38,667 nt of DNA from Adhaeribacter aerolatus (GCF_007991635.1 NZ_BJYS01000055.1:1-38667), one strand, 5' to 3'. Positions 1-11,063 are shown, numbered from the stretch's first letter. The notes: generated from the sequence alone by a model not told the origin. Made by a program: numbers and translations.

Positions 1-27
1 TAATTATATGCCTTTGTTATGCTAAAT

Positions 28-648
28 TTATTCCGATATCTTTATTTTCTGCAGCCAGGCTTTTACTTCCGTTTCTGTGCTTTGCGCTTTTTCGCCTTTC
101 ATCACAAATAAAACCCCATCCCGCTCTATGCCGCCTTTGGTGTTAAAGCCCTCCAATATTTGGCTATTAGGGGCCATTGTTTTTACGGTTTCGAAGCTAC
201 TGCCTATGCCGTAGCCGGCGTTGGTATTAAAGGGAATAATGGTTTTACCGCTTAAATTATATTGTTTTAAAAAGCTTTTCAAGGGCGGGGGCAGTTGCAT
301 CCCCCAGGTTGGGAAGCCGATAAATATTGCCTCATATTTTTGAATATTTTCTATTTTAGTTTTGAGCGGCGGTAAAAAACCAGTTTCATTTTCTTTGGCT
401 ACCTGGTCTACAATTTGCCTATAATTTGTTGGGTAAGGATTTTCCAGTTCCAAGGCCACTAAGGTTCCGCCTATCTGCTTATGAATCATTTCGGCCAAAG
501 CTTTGGTATTATTGGTCCGGGATAAATACACAATTAATATTTTATCCAGGTTTACCTTAATGGTTGTCTCCACCTTAATTGCTTCCGTTTGTGCGGAGGT
601 AGCGCAGGCCGAAAATAACAGCAGAAAGGCAACCAGCAGATTCAGCAT
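28..648 (-). CDS. Lipoprotein flavodoxin
   Basis: A 206-residue flavodoxin-fold protein that should bind FMN and carry electrons. The N-terminus is a lipoprotein signal with lipobox LFSAC (Cys at about residue 15), so the mature protein is predicted to be lipid-anchored outside the cytoplasm, unlike ordinary flavodoxins. The fold is seen from beta-1 and the phosphate loop (KILIVYLSRTNNT, about residues 36-48), the aromatic loop after IFIGFPTWGMQLPPPL, and a late GYGIGSS loop. The phosphate loop is S-R-T-N-N-T rather than T-x-T-G-N-T, which is common in the flavodoxin_4-like group. It is the last leftward gene of a run with two NTF2-like lipoproteins and two aldo/keto reductases; no terminator is visible before the window edge. 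FMN binding is inferred from the family; the redox partner is unknown. Confidence 0.85.
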   Translation of the reverse strand: MLNLLVAFLLLFSACATSAQTEAIKVETTIKVNLDKILIVYLSRTNNTKALAEMIHKQIGGTLVALELENPYPTNYRQIVDQVAKENETGFLPPLKTKIENIQKYEAIFIGFPTWGMQLPPPLKSFLKQYNLSGKTIIPFNTNAGYGIGSSFETVKTMAPNSQILEGFNTKGGIERDGVLFVMKGEKAQSTETEVKAWLQKIKISE

Positions 649-739
649 AAAAGATTATTTAAAGAATGCAGCGTTTTTAATTTTCTAGGTTAAATCAGCT
701 TTTTAACTATTTGTATTGGGGATATTTATAGCAGTTAGG

Positions 740-1225
740 CTACTTCTGATTATACTTAACCGGCCTGGCCAGCCGGGAAAAAGTAAGAGAGCCCATTTTC
801 CATTTACCATTTTCTTTCACATATACCTCCGTTACCATAAATGGATTAACAACTTCGTTGCCGCCCACCACGGCTACCAAATCAATGTCATTTAGCAGGA
901 TGGCCGTATTATCAATAAATTTCACAGAAGATGAATAGACCTCCGCTTTCTTGTACCAGATGTTGCCAGATTGAATCACCTTAATTTCCTGTTCTTTGCC
1001 CCAGCTGCCGCCCATGTGCACAAACATTGCTTTTTCATGGAAAAGTGTCGCCAAGGTATCAACCTGTTTATCGGCCATCCATTGCCATTTTTTATTAGAA
1101 AGATTAATAATTTCCTGGTCCGAGTGCGGCACGTTTGCCGTAGCAGTTGTGGCTTTTTTTTGCGCGGTGCACGACCCAAATACAAATAACAGGAACAGGC
1201 CAAGGATGAAAGCTTGTAATTTCAT
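740..1225 (-). CDS. NTF2-like (DUF4440) lipoprotein, copy 1
   Basis: A 161-residue protein: lipoprotein signal (lipobox FGSC, Cys about 19) followed by one SnoaL/NTF2-like cone domain of the DUF4440 type. Visible family features are the N-terminal helix with WQWMADKQVDTLATLF, the FVHMGGSWGKEQE strand-turn, and the terminal YVKENGKWKMGSLTFSRL strands. Such domains bind small hydrophobic or polar ligands or act as isomerase-like enzymes; no function can be read from the residues. It is a tandem paralogue of the next gene (1303-1797), sharing WQWMADK, LFH.KA.FVHM and SG.IWYKKA blocks. It sits between the flavodoxin and the aldo/keto reductases, all leftward, so co-expression is likely. Confidence 0.8.
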   Translation of the reverse strand: MKLQAFILGLFLLFVFGSCTAQKKATTATANVPHSDQEIINLSNKKWQWMADKQVDTLATLFHEKAMFVHMGGSWGKEQEIKVIQSGNIWYKKAEVYSSSVKFIDNTAILLNDIDLVAVVGGNEVVNPFMVTEVYVKENGKWKMGSLTFSRLARPVKYNQK

Positions 1226-1302
1226 GGTGGTATATATTTTAAGAAATTTTATATGGTATATTTTAGCGTTACTAAAACTTTAATTTGTCAGCTTAAATTC
1301 TG

Positions 1303-1797
1303 CTAATCTTTAATTTGGTGGGTATCCCGGACACTGCTGAAAGTGAAGGCCAATAATTTCCAATCGGTGCCTTGTTTTTTATAGACCTCGGTTACGGTAA
1401 ACTCCGTTACGGCATCAGCGCCCCGCACCACCGCCGTGAGCGTTATGCGGTTCCAGAGAATGGCTGTGTCGTCCACGAATTCTACGGCCACATCGTGCAC
1501 ATCGGCTTTCTTGTACCAAATGCTGCCCGATTTAATAATTTCCAGCTCCTCCTCCTTTTTCCAGGTGCCGCTCATGTGCACAAACTTTGCTTTATCGTGA
1601 AAGAGTTGGGCCAGTTTATCTACGTTTTTATCAGCCATCCACTGCCATTTCTGTTTGGATAAATTTATTATTTCCGGCTCTGCCTGCTGAATATTTACCG
1701 CCGAAGCACCTATATTTTTTTGCGTAGCACAGGAGCTTAATAGCAAAAGGCTTAAACAAAACAGGACCGGTATTCTTAGTTTCAGAAATAATTTCAT
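1303..1797 (-). CDS. NTF2-like (DUF4440) lipoprotein, copy 2
   Basis: A 164-residue paralogue of the neighbouring DUF4440 lipoprotein. The signal ends in LLLSSC (Cys about 23). The mature domain has the same blocks: NLSKQKWQWMADKNVDKL, FHDKAKFVHMSGTW, IKSGSIWYKKADV and VTEVYKKQGTDWKLLAFTF. The two copies differ mainly in the signal peptide and in the central strands (DDTAILWNRITLTAVVRG here), as expected for an old tandem duplication. It lies 74 bp downstream of the aldo/keto reductase at 1872-2858. The ligand or reaction is unknown; export as a lipoprotein is a prediction from the lipobox. Confidence 0.8.
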   Translation of the reverse strand: MKLFLKLRIPVLFCLSLLLLSSCATQKNIGASAVNIQQAEPEIINLSKQKWQWMADKNVDKLAQLFHDKAKFVHMSGTWKKEEELEIIKSGSIWYKKADVHDVAVEFVDDTAILWNRITLTAVVRGADAVTEFTVTEVYKKQGTDWKLLAFTFSSVRDTHQIKD

Positions 1798-1871
1798 AGG
1801 TTTTATATTATGGGTAATTAGTTTATAGAATTAAATAATTGAGAAATAAGAATTTATTCCAACCCAGTTAA

Positions 1872-3743
<1,872 letters not shown>

Positions 3744-3762
3744 TTATTGAATTTTAACACTA

Positions 3763-3770
3763 CAAAGGTA
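3763..3770 (-). promoter_or_regulatory. Probable -7 promoter box of the aldo/keto reductase operon
   Basis: Read leftward the sequence is TACCTTTG, an exact match to the Bacteroidota -7 consensus TAnnTTTG, 38 bp before the ATG at 3725. No TTG (-33) is found at the usual spacing; that position is taken by the operator-like element starting at 3793. A promoter lacking -33 but overlapped by a regulator site is typical of activator-dependent promoters. The function is inferred. Confidence 0.5.
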
Positions 3771-3792
3771 AATGCAAATAAGCGCAGAAGGA

Positions 3793-3838
3793 TTATACAG
3801 ATTACGGGTTTACTTACCAATATTACTGATTGTGTAAG
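3793..3838. promoter_or_regulatory. AraC-type operator-like element, copy 1
   Basis: This 46-bp element is nearly identical to the one at 6779-6825. It contains two ATTAC half-sites in direct orientation, starting at 3801 and 3822, exactly 21 bp (two helical turns) apart, as expected for an AraC-family protein with two HTH units. The second half also carries CTTACC...TGTAAG partial dyad symmetry. Its left end lies 22 bp from the leftward TACCTTTG box. It is probably bound by the AraC regulator at 6884-7780. Confidence 0.6.
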
Positions 3839-3871
3839 GAATCAAAAAGGAGATGAGAAAGGAGTAATAAA

Positions 3872-3912
3872 AACTAAGCCGGGAACAAATGTATTTTGTT
3901 TCCGGCTTAGTT
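3872..3912 (-). terminator. Terminator after the molybdenum hydroxylase genes
   Basis: Two 18-nt arms (3872-3889 and 3895-3912) form a stem with a single mismatch and a 5-nt loop. Read leftward the stem is followed by a T-rich tract (TTTTTATT). It lies 15 bp past the stop at 3927. It separates the hydroxylase operon from the aldo/keto reductase operon, which therefore needs its own promoter, matching the operator found at 3793. Confidence 0.8.
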
Positions 3913-3926
3913 AGCCTGAGGAGAAA

Positions 3927-6197
3927 TCAAATTTGTTTGCCTTCTTTTTTGTTTAAATCCGGGGCAAAGGGCTGGTTGTAAAACCGTTTGCCCGTGGATT
4001 TGAAAAGCGCATTGGCTACCGCTCCAAAAACCGGCGGAAACGGTGGTTCGCCCAAGCCAGTCGGGTCGATATCGTTCTGCACAAAATGAACCTCAATTTT
4101 CTTAGGTGTTTCATTCATGCGAATCATGCGGTACTGGTGGAAATTGGATTGCTCGGGTTTGCCATTTTTATGCGTTAGCCCCCCGTAAAAGGCATTACCA
4201 ATGCCATCTACCACGGCACCTTCTACCATATTTTTAGCCGCATCCGGATTTACCACAATACCGCAATCAACCGCACTAAATACCCGTTCCACGTAAGGTT
4301 GACCATCCTTCATGACCATATCTACCACATGGGCGGCATAAGAATTATGGCAGAAATAAGCCGCCACACCACGATTGTATTTTTTATTTTCGGGTTTGCC
4401 CCAACCGGACTTTTCTTTCACCAGGGTTAATATGCCGGCGTAACGGTCCGCATTGTAGTCATTATCTTTACCTACTGGGTTTTCTTTCGCCCTTTTCAAT
4501 AGCGCCAGTCTAAAATCAATGGGGTCTTTACCCATGGCTTCGGCCAGTTCATCTAAAAAGGATTGTTCGGCCGCGGCATTAAAGTTAGAGCGAGGTGCCC
4601 GGAAGGCCCCAATGGTAATATTGGAAGGTATTTGCCAGCCTTCGGCCAGGTAATTATCCACGGCACCAGCCGGAAAACGGTTGGCATGAATAGCATGTTC
4701 CGGAATACCACCTCCTTTTACATGAAAGCCAATCAGGTTTTTATTTGCATCCAGCGCTGCCCGGTAAGTAGCCGTGTACATCGGCCGATAAATACCGTAG
4801 GTCATATCATCTTCGCGGGTGTATACCAGTTTAACTGGTGCATTTACTTTTTTAGAGATTAGCGCGGCTTCATAGAGATAATGTCCATAGGCCCGGCGGC
4901 CAAAGCCTCCTCCCATCCGGGTCATCTGAATTTCAATCTTGTCGCCTGGCAGGTTTAATAATTTTGCCAGCGTAGGTTCTGACCAACCTGGGGCTTGCAG
5001 CGGTCCAGCCACCAAAGCTTTCTCCTCCGTAACATGGGCAAAGAAATTCATCGGCTCCATGCAGTTATGGGCTAAAAACGGGGCATTATATGTGCGTTCG
5101 ATAATTTGCGCCGCATTCTTAAAAGCTGTTTCGGGATCGCCATCTTTCCGGAGCTGTTGTGCAGGTTTGGCTGCATATTCCTGCATTTTTTTAAACATCG
5201 CGTCGGTACTTTCCAACTCGCCCGGCACCGTTACCTCTCTTTTCTGGCCCCGGCCGCCGAAGGTGTCTTTGGTGTCGCCAGCCGGTTCCCATTGTACATT
5301 TAATTTTTTGCGGGCCTGCATCACCTCCCAGGTAGTTTTACCCACTACCACCAGCATATCGTTAAAAGTCCGGGTATCGAAACCGCCCTGTTCAAAACCA
5401 TCTTCGTATAATTTTTGGCTGAAAATAGCCTTAATACCCGGCATCTTTAAAGTTTCCGCGGCATCAAAAGATTTCAATTTCATCCCGAAAGCCGGCGGGT
5501 GCACAATCATGGCAATCAGCATGCCTTCCTGCTTATAATCCAGGCCGAACAGTGGTTTGCCCGTCACAATTTTCAAGCCCTCTACATTTTTCCGGGCACT
5601 GCGGACAACGTTAAAATGCTGCGGCTCTTTTAGCTTAACTTCTTTTGGAATAGGCAGAGCCGCCGCTTTAGAGGCAAAGCTGCCATAAGTGCCGGTTTTA
5701 CCGCTTTTTTGGTGAAACAGTATTCCGCCTTTTGTGGTTACTTCCTCTATTGGTACTTTCCAGGTTTGGGCAGCCGCCTCCATTAACATTTGGCGGGCTG
5801 TCGCCCCGGCTTCCCGGAGAGGTTTCCAATACATACGTACCGAATTACTGCCGCCGGTAAATTGCGGCCCTAATTTCACATTGTCGTGGGGGCCCATTTC
5901 TACCTCAATTTTTTGCCAGTCGGCTTCCAGTTCTTCGGCTACCATCATCGGTAGGGAAGTCATTACATTTTGCCCGAATTCCGGATTAGGGTTCAGGATT
6001 TTTATAATATTATCCGGGGTAATTTTAATGTAACCGGTTATTTCCGTCCAGGTAGGTTCCGCGTTCAGATTATTACCAATAGTATATGCCGCTTTGGCGC
6101 TGGCCAGCCAACTAAAATTTAAGAGCAAGCCGCCACCGGCCAGGGCTGATGCCTTCAGGAAAGAACGCCGGTTAATTGATTTTTTAATATTTTCCAT
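3927..6197 (-). CDS. Molybdopterin-binding large subunit, isoquinoline 1-oxidoreductase beta-like
   Basis: A 756-residue xanthine-dehydrogenase-family molybdenum subunit of the IorB/aldehyde-oxidoreductase type. The N-terminus has a twin-arginine signal (NRRSFLKASALAGGG), so the folded enzyme should be exported by Tat. Family motifs include GGGFGRRAYGHY near residue 428 (molybdopterin dinucleotide binding), a QSFLDELAEAMGKDPIDFR block, and the active-site GLGEPPFPPVFGAVANA near residue 714, where the Glu is the expected catalytic base. It would oxidise an aldehyde or N-heterocycle with water as oxygen donor. It lies 26 bp downstream of its 2Fe-2S partner (6224-6679). The third, cytochrome c subunit found in some relatives is absent here, so the electron acceptor is unknown. 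Confidence 0.9.
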   Translation of the reverse strand: MENIKKSINRRSFLKASALAGGGLLLNFSWLASAKAAYTIGNNLNAEPTWTEITGYIKITPDNIIKILNPNPEFGQNVMTSLPMMVAEELEADWQKIEVEMGPHDNVKLGPQFTGGSNSVRMYWKPLREAGATARQMLMEAAAQTWKVPIEEVTTKGGILFHQKSGKTGTYGSFASKAAALPIPKEVKLKEPQHFNVVRSARKNVEGLKIVTGKPLFGLDYKQEGMLIAMIVHPPAFGMKLKSFDAAETLKMPGIKAIFSQKLYEDGFEQGGFDTRTFNDMLVVVGKTTWEVMQARKKLNVQWEPAGDTKDTFGGRGQKREVTVPGELESTDAMFKKMQEYAAKPAQQLRKDGDPETAFKNAAQIIERTYNAPFLAHNCMEPMNFFAHVTEEKALVAGPLQAPGWSEPTLAKLLNLPGDKIEIQMTRMGGGFGRRAYGHYLYEAALISKKVNAPVKLVYTREDDMTYGIYRPMYTATYRAALDANKNLIGFHVKGGGIPEHAIHANRFPAGAVDNYLAEGWQIPSNITIGAFRAPRSNFNAAAEQSFLDELAEAMGKDPIDFRLALLKRAKENPVGKDNDYNADRYAGILTLVKEKSGWGKPENKKYNRGVAAYFCHNSYAAHVVDMVMKDGQPYVERVFSAVDCGIVVNPDAAKNMVEGAVVDGIGNAFYGGLTHKNGKPEQSNFHQYRMIRMNETPKKIEVHFVQNDIDPTGLGEPPFPPVFGAVANALFKSTGKRFYNQPFAPDLNKKEGKQI

Positions 6198-6223
6198 GCT
6201 TTTAAGTCTTAATTTATCTCTAA

Positions 6224-6679
6224 TTAGGATTTAGCCGCATCTAAAATGGCAGCTTTTATGCGGGTGTAAGTACCGCAGCGGCAAATATTCCCGCTCATAA
6301 AAGCATTAATATCTTCGTCGGTTGGTTTTGGCTTGTTTTTAAGCAAAGATACGGCACTCATAATTTGCCCGGCCTGGCAATACCCGCATTGCGCCACATC
6401 GTGCTCCAGCCAGGCTTTTTGTACTGGATGGTCTCCTTTAGCCGATAATCCTTCGATGGTGGTAATTTCCTGGTTAGCTACCGCCGAAACCGGTAATTGG
6501 CAGGACCGAACCGCATTACCGTTTAAATGCACGGTGCAGGCGCCGCATTGCGCCACACCACAGCCGTACTTGGTACCTGGCAAATCTAAATGGTCGCGCA
6601 AAACCCACAAGATTGGGGTAGCAGGGTCTGCCTCTACCTGCCGGACTTTCCCGTTTACTTTGATATTAAAATTTGCCAT
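6224..6679 (-). CDS. 2Fe-2S subunit of the molybdenum hydroxylase (IorA-like)
   Basis: A 151-residue ferredoxin-like electron-transfer subunit with two iron-sulfur sites. The N-terminal plant-ferredoxin-type site has C40, C45, C48 and C60 ([17 protein letters not shown]). The C-terminal helical site has C98, C101, C133 and C135 ([10 protein letters not shown] and GNICRCGTY). All eight ligands are intact. Length and motif order match the small subunit of IorAB and related aldehyde oxidoreductases. It has no export signal, so it probably travels through Tat bound to the signal-bearing large subunit. It is the first gene of the leftward operon, with the operator-like element 100 bp upstream. Confidence 0.93.
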   Translation of the reverse strand: MANFNIKVNGKVRQVEADPATPILWVLRDHLDLPGTKYGCGVAQCGACTVHLNGNAVRSCQLPVSAVANQEITTIEGLSAKGDHPVQKAWLEHDVAQCGYCQAGQIMSAVSLLKNKPKPTDEDINAFMSGNICRCGTYTRIKAAILDAAKS

Positions 6680-6748
6680 CAGGATATTATGTTAATGTGA
6701 TATCTATTTTTCTTCAAGGTCTTTTGAATAATTTCAGTTCCTCAGGTT

Positions 6749-6756
6749 CAAAATTC
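6749..6756 (-). promoter_or_regulatory. Possible -7 box of the molybdenum hydroxylase operon
   Basis: Read leftward this is GAATTTTG, keeping the TTTG core but not the leading TA of TAnnTTTG. Support comes from position: its edge is 22 bp from the operator at 6779, the same distance as between the TACCTTTG box and the operator at 3793. The start codon is 70 bp downstream. Confidence 0.35.
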
Positions 6757-6778
6757 CATTTTATTTTCCGTTAAGTAG

Positions 6779-6825
6779 TTATACATATTACGGTTTTACT
6801 TACCAATATTACTGATTTAGGTAAG
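6779..6825. promoter_or_regulatory. AraC-type operator-like element, copy 2
   Basis: This 47-bp element lies in the divergent gap between the hydroxylase operon and the araC-type gene. Two related 20-mers start at 6785 and 6806 (ATATTACGG... and ATATTACTG...), matching at 14 of 20 positions with 21-bp spacing. The right part forms an inverted repeat CTTACC...GGTAAG (6799-6825). It may serve both leftward activation and autoregulation of the rightward gene, which begins 59 bp away. Confidence 0.65.
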
Positions 6826-6853
6826 CGCATGCCGGTAACACTAAATATACCAT

Positions 6854-6861
6854 TAATTTTG
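6854..6861 (+). promoter_or_regulatory. Probable -7 box of the araC-type gene
   Basis: TAATTTTG matches TAnnTTTG and lies 23 bp before the ATG at 6884. No TTG is found at the -33 spacing. A GAAGGAG purine run follows at 6861-6867 but is too far from the start to be a normal ribosome binding site. Confidence 0.4.
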
Positions 6862-6883
6862 AAGGAGTTATAACAATATTCCT

Positions 6884-7780
6884 ATGGAAAATATCCGCCG
6901 CTTTGTAACCATAAACGATTACAATGTTTTTAATAACAATGAAACCCTGCACCCACTGGTAAGTGTGGTAGATTTATCAAAGGCGAGTCCCCGGCAAGCG
7001 TCTAACATGTATTTTGGGTTTTATACCGTCTTTTTAAAAGATGTGGTATGCGGCGATTTGCGTTATGGCCGGCATACCTACGATTACCAGGAAGGAACGC
7101 TGGTGTTTATCGGACCCGGGCAAGTGGTTAGTGTAGACAATACCGGCGAAACCTACCAACCGAAAGGCTATGCCCTGATTTTCCACCCGGACTTAATTCA
7201 TGGCACTCCATTAGGACGTCATATTCAGGATTATACTTTCTTTGGTTATCAATCTAACGAAGCGTTGCACCTATCGGAAAGGGAAAGAAAAATTGTGTTG
7301 GATTGCTTTTCAAAGATTGAATATGAACTGGAACACGCCGTTGACAAGCACAGTAAAAGATTGATTGCCTCCAACATTGAGTTATTGTTAAACTACTGCG
7401 TCCGGTTTTACGACCGCCAGTTTATTACCCGCGAGAATCCGCACAAAGGGGTGCTGGAACGCTTTGAAATATTGCTGAACGAATTTTTCCAATCGGATAA
7501 GCCACAGCAAATTGGTTTGCCTTCCGTAGCTTACTGTGCGGGTGAGTTGCATTTATCGCCGAATTACTTTGGCGACCTGATTAAAAAAGAAACCGGCAAA
7601 ACGGCGCAGGAATATATTCAGGCCAAGGTAATGGAGGTGGCCAAAGAGCGGATTTTTGACCAAAGTAAATCCGTTAGCCAGATTGCTTATGATTTAGGCT
7701 TCAAGTATCCCCAACATTTTACCCGCTTATTTAAACAACGGGTGGGCTTCTCTCCGAACGATTACCGGAACCTCAACTAA
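6884..7780 (+). CDS. AraC-family transcriptional regulator
   Basis: A 298-residue regulator. Residues 1-190 form a cupin-like sensor half (motifs such as YDYQEGTLVFIGPGQVVSV). The last 100 residues are a double-HTH AraC domain: VAYCAGELHLSPNYFGDLIKKETGKTAQEYI, then VSQIAYDLGFKYPQHFTRLFKQRVGFSPNDYR. It is transcribed away from the molybdenum hydroxylase operon, and the shared gap holds a direct-repeat operator that recurs before the aldo/keto reductases. By analogy with YqhC, an AraC regulator controlling aldehyde reductases next to it in E. coli, it may respond to reactive aldehydes. The inducer cannot be read from sequence. No terminator was found after it. Confidence 0.93.
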   Translation: MENIRRFVTINDYNVFNNNETLHPLVSVVDLSKASPRQASNMYFGFYTVFLKDVVCGDLRYGRHTYDYQEGTLVFIGPGQVVSVDNTGETYQPKGYALIFHPDLIHGTPLGRHIQDYTFFGYQSNEALHLSERERKIVLDCFSKIEYELEHAVDKHSKRLIASNIELLLNYCVRFYDRQFITRENPHKGVLERFEILLNEFFQSDKPQQIGLPSVAYCAGELHLSPNYFGDLIKKETGKTAQEYIQAKVMEVAKERIFDQSKSVSQIAYDLGFKYPQHFTRLFKQRVGFSPNDYRNLN

Positions 7781-8057
7781 TTGCCGGAAATGCCCGGAAG
7801 TATTTAGATATCTTAAAACCGGGTAAATTATGTTTAAATTTTTCCGGGTAAATATTGCCTGCTTTTTATAACCGCAGATATTGCAATCATTCTTGTAATA
7901 TTATTCTTTGTTTATTATTTCTAAAATGGAAACCCCTTTTGGTTGAATTTTTGTAACTAATTGTCTTAACTTGCAGAAATAAACAAAACCGAACAACCCG
8001 GCTGGCTGGTTCATTAAAATATTACCGGAGGCCATTTTCGATTTCATAAACAAAAGC

Positions 8058-10880
8058 ATGTCAGATTACAACTTTAGTCAGATAGAGAAAAAGTGGCAGC
8101 AAACCTGGGCCCAGCAGCAAACTTTTAAAACCACTACCGATAATAGCAAACCCAAGTACTACGTGCTGGATATGTTCCCGTACCCCTCGGGCGCCGGCTT
8201 ACACGTAGGTCACCCGCTGGGATATATTGCTTCGGATATTATGGCTAGGTATAAACGCCAAAGGGGTTTTAATGTGTTGCACCCCATGGGGTTCGATGCT
8301 TTTGGTTTGCCTGCCGAACAATACGCTATTCAAACCGGACAGCATCCGGCCATTACTACCAAAGAAAATATTGCCCGCTACAAAGAGCAGTTAAGCAGCC
8401 TGGGATTTTCTTACGACTGGAGCCGCGAAGTGCGCACCTCCGACCCGGATTATTATAAATGGACCCAATGGATATTTCTGAAACTTTACGATGCCTGGTA
8501 TAACCAGGAAACTGATAAAGCCGAACCGATTGCCACGCTGATAGCTAAGTTCGAACAAAACGGAACTGCCGGTGTAAAAGCCGCATGCGACGAAGAGGAG
8601 CGTACGCTTTTTACTGCCGCAGAATGGCAAGGGTTTAATGAAAAACAGCAATCGGATATATTATTGCAATACCGGCTGGCCTTTTTATCGGAAGCCACGG
8701 TAAACTGGTGTCCGGCTTTAGGAACCGTGCTAGCCAACGACGAAGTAAAAGACGGAGTGAGTGAGCGCGGCGGTTACCCGGTAGAACGCAAGAAAATGCA
8801 GCAGTGGAGCTTACGCATTACCGCCTACGCCGAACGTTTGCTGAACGATATAGAAGCCCTGGACTGGACCGAAGCTATTAAAGAAATGCAACGCAACTGG
8901 ATTGGTAAATCTTTGGGCGCGGAGCTGAACTTTACAGTAAAAGATTCGGAACGGCAACTTAAAGTATTTACTACCCGGGCCGATACCATTTACGGTGTTA
9001 CCTACCTGGCTATTGCCCCCGAACACGAATGGGTACCGGAATTAACCTCTCCGGAGCAGCGCCAGGCCGTGGAGGAATACGTGAGTACCGCCAAAAACCG
9101 CTCGGAGCGCGACCGCATGAGCGATGTAAAAACCATTAGCGGCGTATTTACCGGTTCGTACGTGCTGAACCCGCTGAATGGCGAAGAAATTCCGTTGTGG
9201 GTGGCCGATTACGTTTTGGCCGGCTACGGTACAGGTGTGGTAATGGCCGTTCCCGCCAGCGATATCCGTGACTTTAATTTCGCCAAACACTTTAATTTGC
9301 CCATAGTGCCGGTTATTGAAGGCTCTAATACCGACGAGGTGTACGAAGCCAAAGAAGGTAAAATGATTAATTCGGACTTCCTGAACGGTATGGAGGTAAA
9401 AGACGCTTTGGTAGCTGCCACCGCGAAGTTCGAAGAAATGGGCATTGGTCAGGGCAAGGTAAATTACCGGATGCGCGATGCGATATTTGGCCGCCAACGC
9501 TACTGGGGCGAACCCATTCCGATTTATTACAAAGACGGTATTCCGCAACCATTACCCGAATCGGAGTTGCCGTTGGTATTACCCGAAATTGATGCTTACC
9601 TGCCCACCGAAACCGGCGAGCCGCCATTAGGCCGCGCCAAAGATTGGAAATATAAAGGTGAATATTCGTACGAGCTAAGCACCATGCCGGGCTGGGCAGG
9701 CTCCAGTTGGTATTATTTGCGCTACATGTCGCCGGATAACCAGGAAGCTTTTGTTACGCCCGAAGACGAGCAATATTGGCAGAACGTAGATTTATATATT
9801 GGTGGCTCTGAGCATGCTACCGGTCACTTATTATATTCCCGCTTCTGGTACAAATTCCTGCATGATTTAGCTTTGGTTTCGCAAGTCGAGCCTTTTCAGA
9901 AATTGATTAATCAAGGCATGATTCAGGGCCGGTCTAATTTTGTGTATAGAGTTAAAGGTGATAAAAATGTTTTTGTCTCCTTAAACAGGCTCGGTCATAA
10001 TTGGACCCAAGAAGAATTGGAAAGAACTGGTTTTAATGAAACTCCAATTGGACAATATACACCTTTACACGTTGAAGTAAATTTAGTTGATAACGATATA
10101 CTGGATATTGAAGCTTTCAAAAAATGGCGTTCTGAAAATGCTGATGCGGAATTTATCCTGGAAGATGGCAAATATATCTGCGGGGTGGAAATTGAGAAAA
10201 TGTCCAAATCGAAGTACAACGTGGTGAACCCAGATGTGCTGGTGGAACGCGTTGGTGCCGATACCCTGCGGATGTACGAGATGTTTTTGGGTCCACTGGA
10301 ACAGTTTAAACCCTGGAATACCAACGGCATCGACGGCGTACATAAATTCCTGAAACGCTATTGGAAATTATTTTTCGATAACAACGGCAACTTCTCGGTT
10401 TCAGACGATCAGCCAACACCGGCCGAACTGAAAACACTGCACAAAACTATTAAAAAGGTAGAGGAAGATATGGAACGCCTTTCGTTTAACACCTCGGTAA
10501 GTACTTTTATGATTTGTGTTAACGAGCTGACAACCCTGAAGAGCAATAAACGGGCTATTCTGGAGCCGCTCACCGTAATATTAGCCCCTTACGCGCCGCA
10601 CATTACCGAAGAAATCTGGTCTTTGCTGGGCCATACCGAAACCATTGCGTATGAACCATTCCCGACCTGGGAGGAGAAATATTTAACCGAAAGCACTTTC
10701 GAATATCCGATTTCGGTAAACGGCAAGATGCGCGGTAAACTGGCTTTCCCAACCGATAAACCAAAAGAAGAAATCGAAAAAGAAGTTATTTCTTCGGGTG
10801 TGATTGATAAATATTTAGAAGGCAAAGCACCGAAAAAAGTAATTGTGGTGCCTAATAAAATTGTTAACGTGGTAGTTTAA
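8058..10880 (+). CDS. leuS: Leucyl-tRNA synthetase
   Basis: A 940-residue class I synthetase that charges tRNA-Leu in the cytoplasm. The HIGH signature is HVGH at residues 49-52, within [15 protein letters not shown]. The KMSKS signature is at residues 714-718. The editing domain is present ([20 protein letters not shown] and [13 protein letters not shown]). Between about residues 640 and 712 there is a long insert before KMSKS, in the place of the leucine-specific domain; enlarged forms are usual in Bacteroidota. The DNA of this insert is clearly AT-richer (about 33% G+C over 9961-10140, against 52-55% in sampled flanks). The gene stands alone with a terminator at 10925. Confidence 0.98.
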   Translation: MSDYNFSQIEKKWQQTWAQQQTFKTTTDNSKPKYYVLDMFPYPSGAGLHVGHPLGYIASDIMARYKRQRGFNVLHPMGFDAFGLPAEQYAIQTGQHPAITTKENIARYKEQLSSLGFSYDWSREVRTSDPDYYKWTQWIFLKLYDAWYNQETDKAEPIATLIAKFEQNGTAGVKAACDEEERTLFTAAEWQGFNEKQQSDILLQYRLAFLSEATVNWCPALGTVLANDEVKDGVSERGGYPVERKKMQQWSLRITAYAERLLNDIEALDWTEAIKEMQRNWIGKSLGAELNFTVKDSERQLKVFTTRADTIYGVTYLAIAPEHEWVPELTSPEQRQAVEEYVSTAKNRSERDRMSDVKTISGVFTGSYVLNPLNGEEIPLWVADYVLAGYGTGVVMAVPASDIRDFNFAKHFNLPIVPVIEGSNTDEVYEAKEGKMINSDFLNGMEVKDALVAATAKFEEMGIGQGKVNYRMRDAIFGRQRYWGEPIPIYYKDGIPQPLPESELPLVLPEIDAYLPTETGEPPLGRAKDWKYKGEYSYELSTMPGWAGSSWYYLRYMSPDNQEAFVTPEDEQYWQNVDLYIGGSEHATGHLLYSRFWYKFLHDLALVSQVEPFQKLINQGMIQGRSNFVYRVKGDKNVFVSLNRLGHNWTQEELERTGFNETPIGQYTPLHVEVNLVDNDILDIEAFKKWRSENADAEFILEDGKYICGVEIEKMSKSKYNVVNPDVLVERVGADTLRMYEMFLGPLEQFKPWNTNGIDGVHKFLKRYWKLFFDNNGNFSVSDDQPTPAELKTLHKTIKKVEEDMERLSFNTSVSTFMICVNELTTLKSNKRAILEPLTVILAPYAPHITEEIWSLLGHTETIAYEPFPTWEEKYLTESTFEYPISVNGKMRGKLAFPTDKPKEEIEKEVISSGVIDKYLEGKAPKKVIVVPNKIVNVVV

Positions 10881-10924
10881 AGGCTATACCTGAAAATCAG
10901 AAACTGATAATCAAATATTTTAGC

Positions 10925-10960
10925 AACGAAAAGGCCGTATAAAATTGCGGCTTTTTCGTT
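10925..10960 (+). terminator. Terminator of leuS
   Basis: The arms at 10925-10937 and 10948-10960 pair over 13 bp with one G-U. The loop is 10 nt, and the stem ends in a T-rich arm (CTTTTTCGTT). It begins 45 bp after the leuS stop. Confidence 0.75.
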
Positions 10961-11063
10961 ATACTATATATTAGATGCCTTTAAATTGTAAGCGTATGCT
11001 TTAATAATATATTTTAACAGATTTACGCATTCATTACTATGTCCGGTTTTCAAGTTATTCTAC

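Noticed and set aside
7819-7853. Direct repeat CCGGGTAAAT (7819 and 7844) after the AraC gene.
   Set aside because: Ten-base repeats 25 bp apart in an AT-rich gap, with no hairpin and no position relative to a start; likely chance.
7943-7973. A possible leuS promoter: TTG at 7943 and TAACTTG at 7967.
   Set aside because: The spacing is acceptable, but the second box is one base short of TAnnTTTG; not reliable enough to list.
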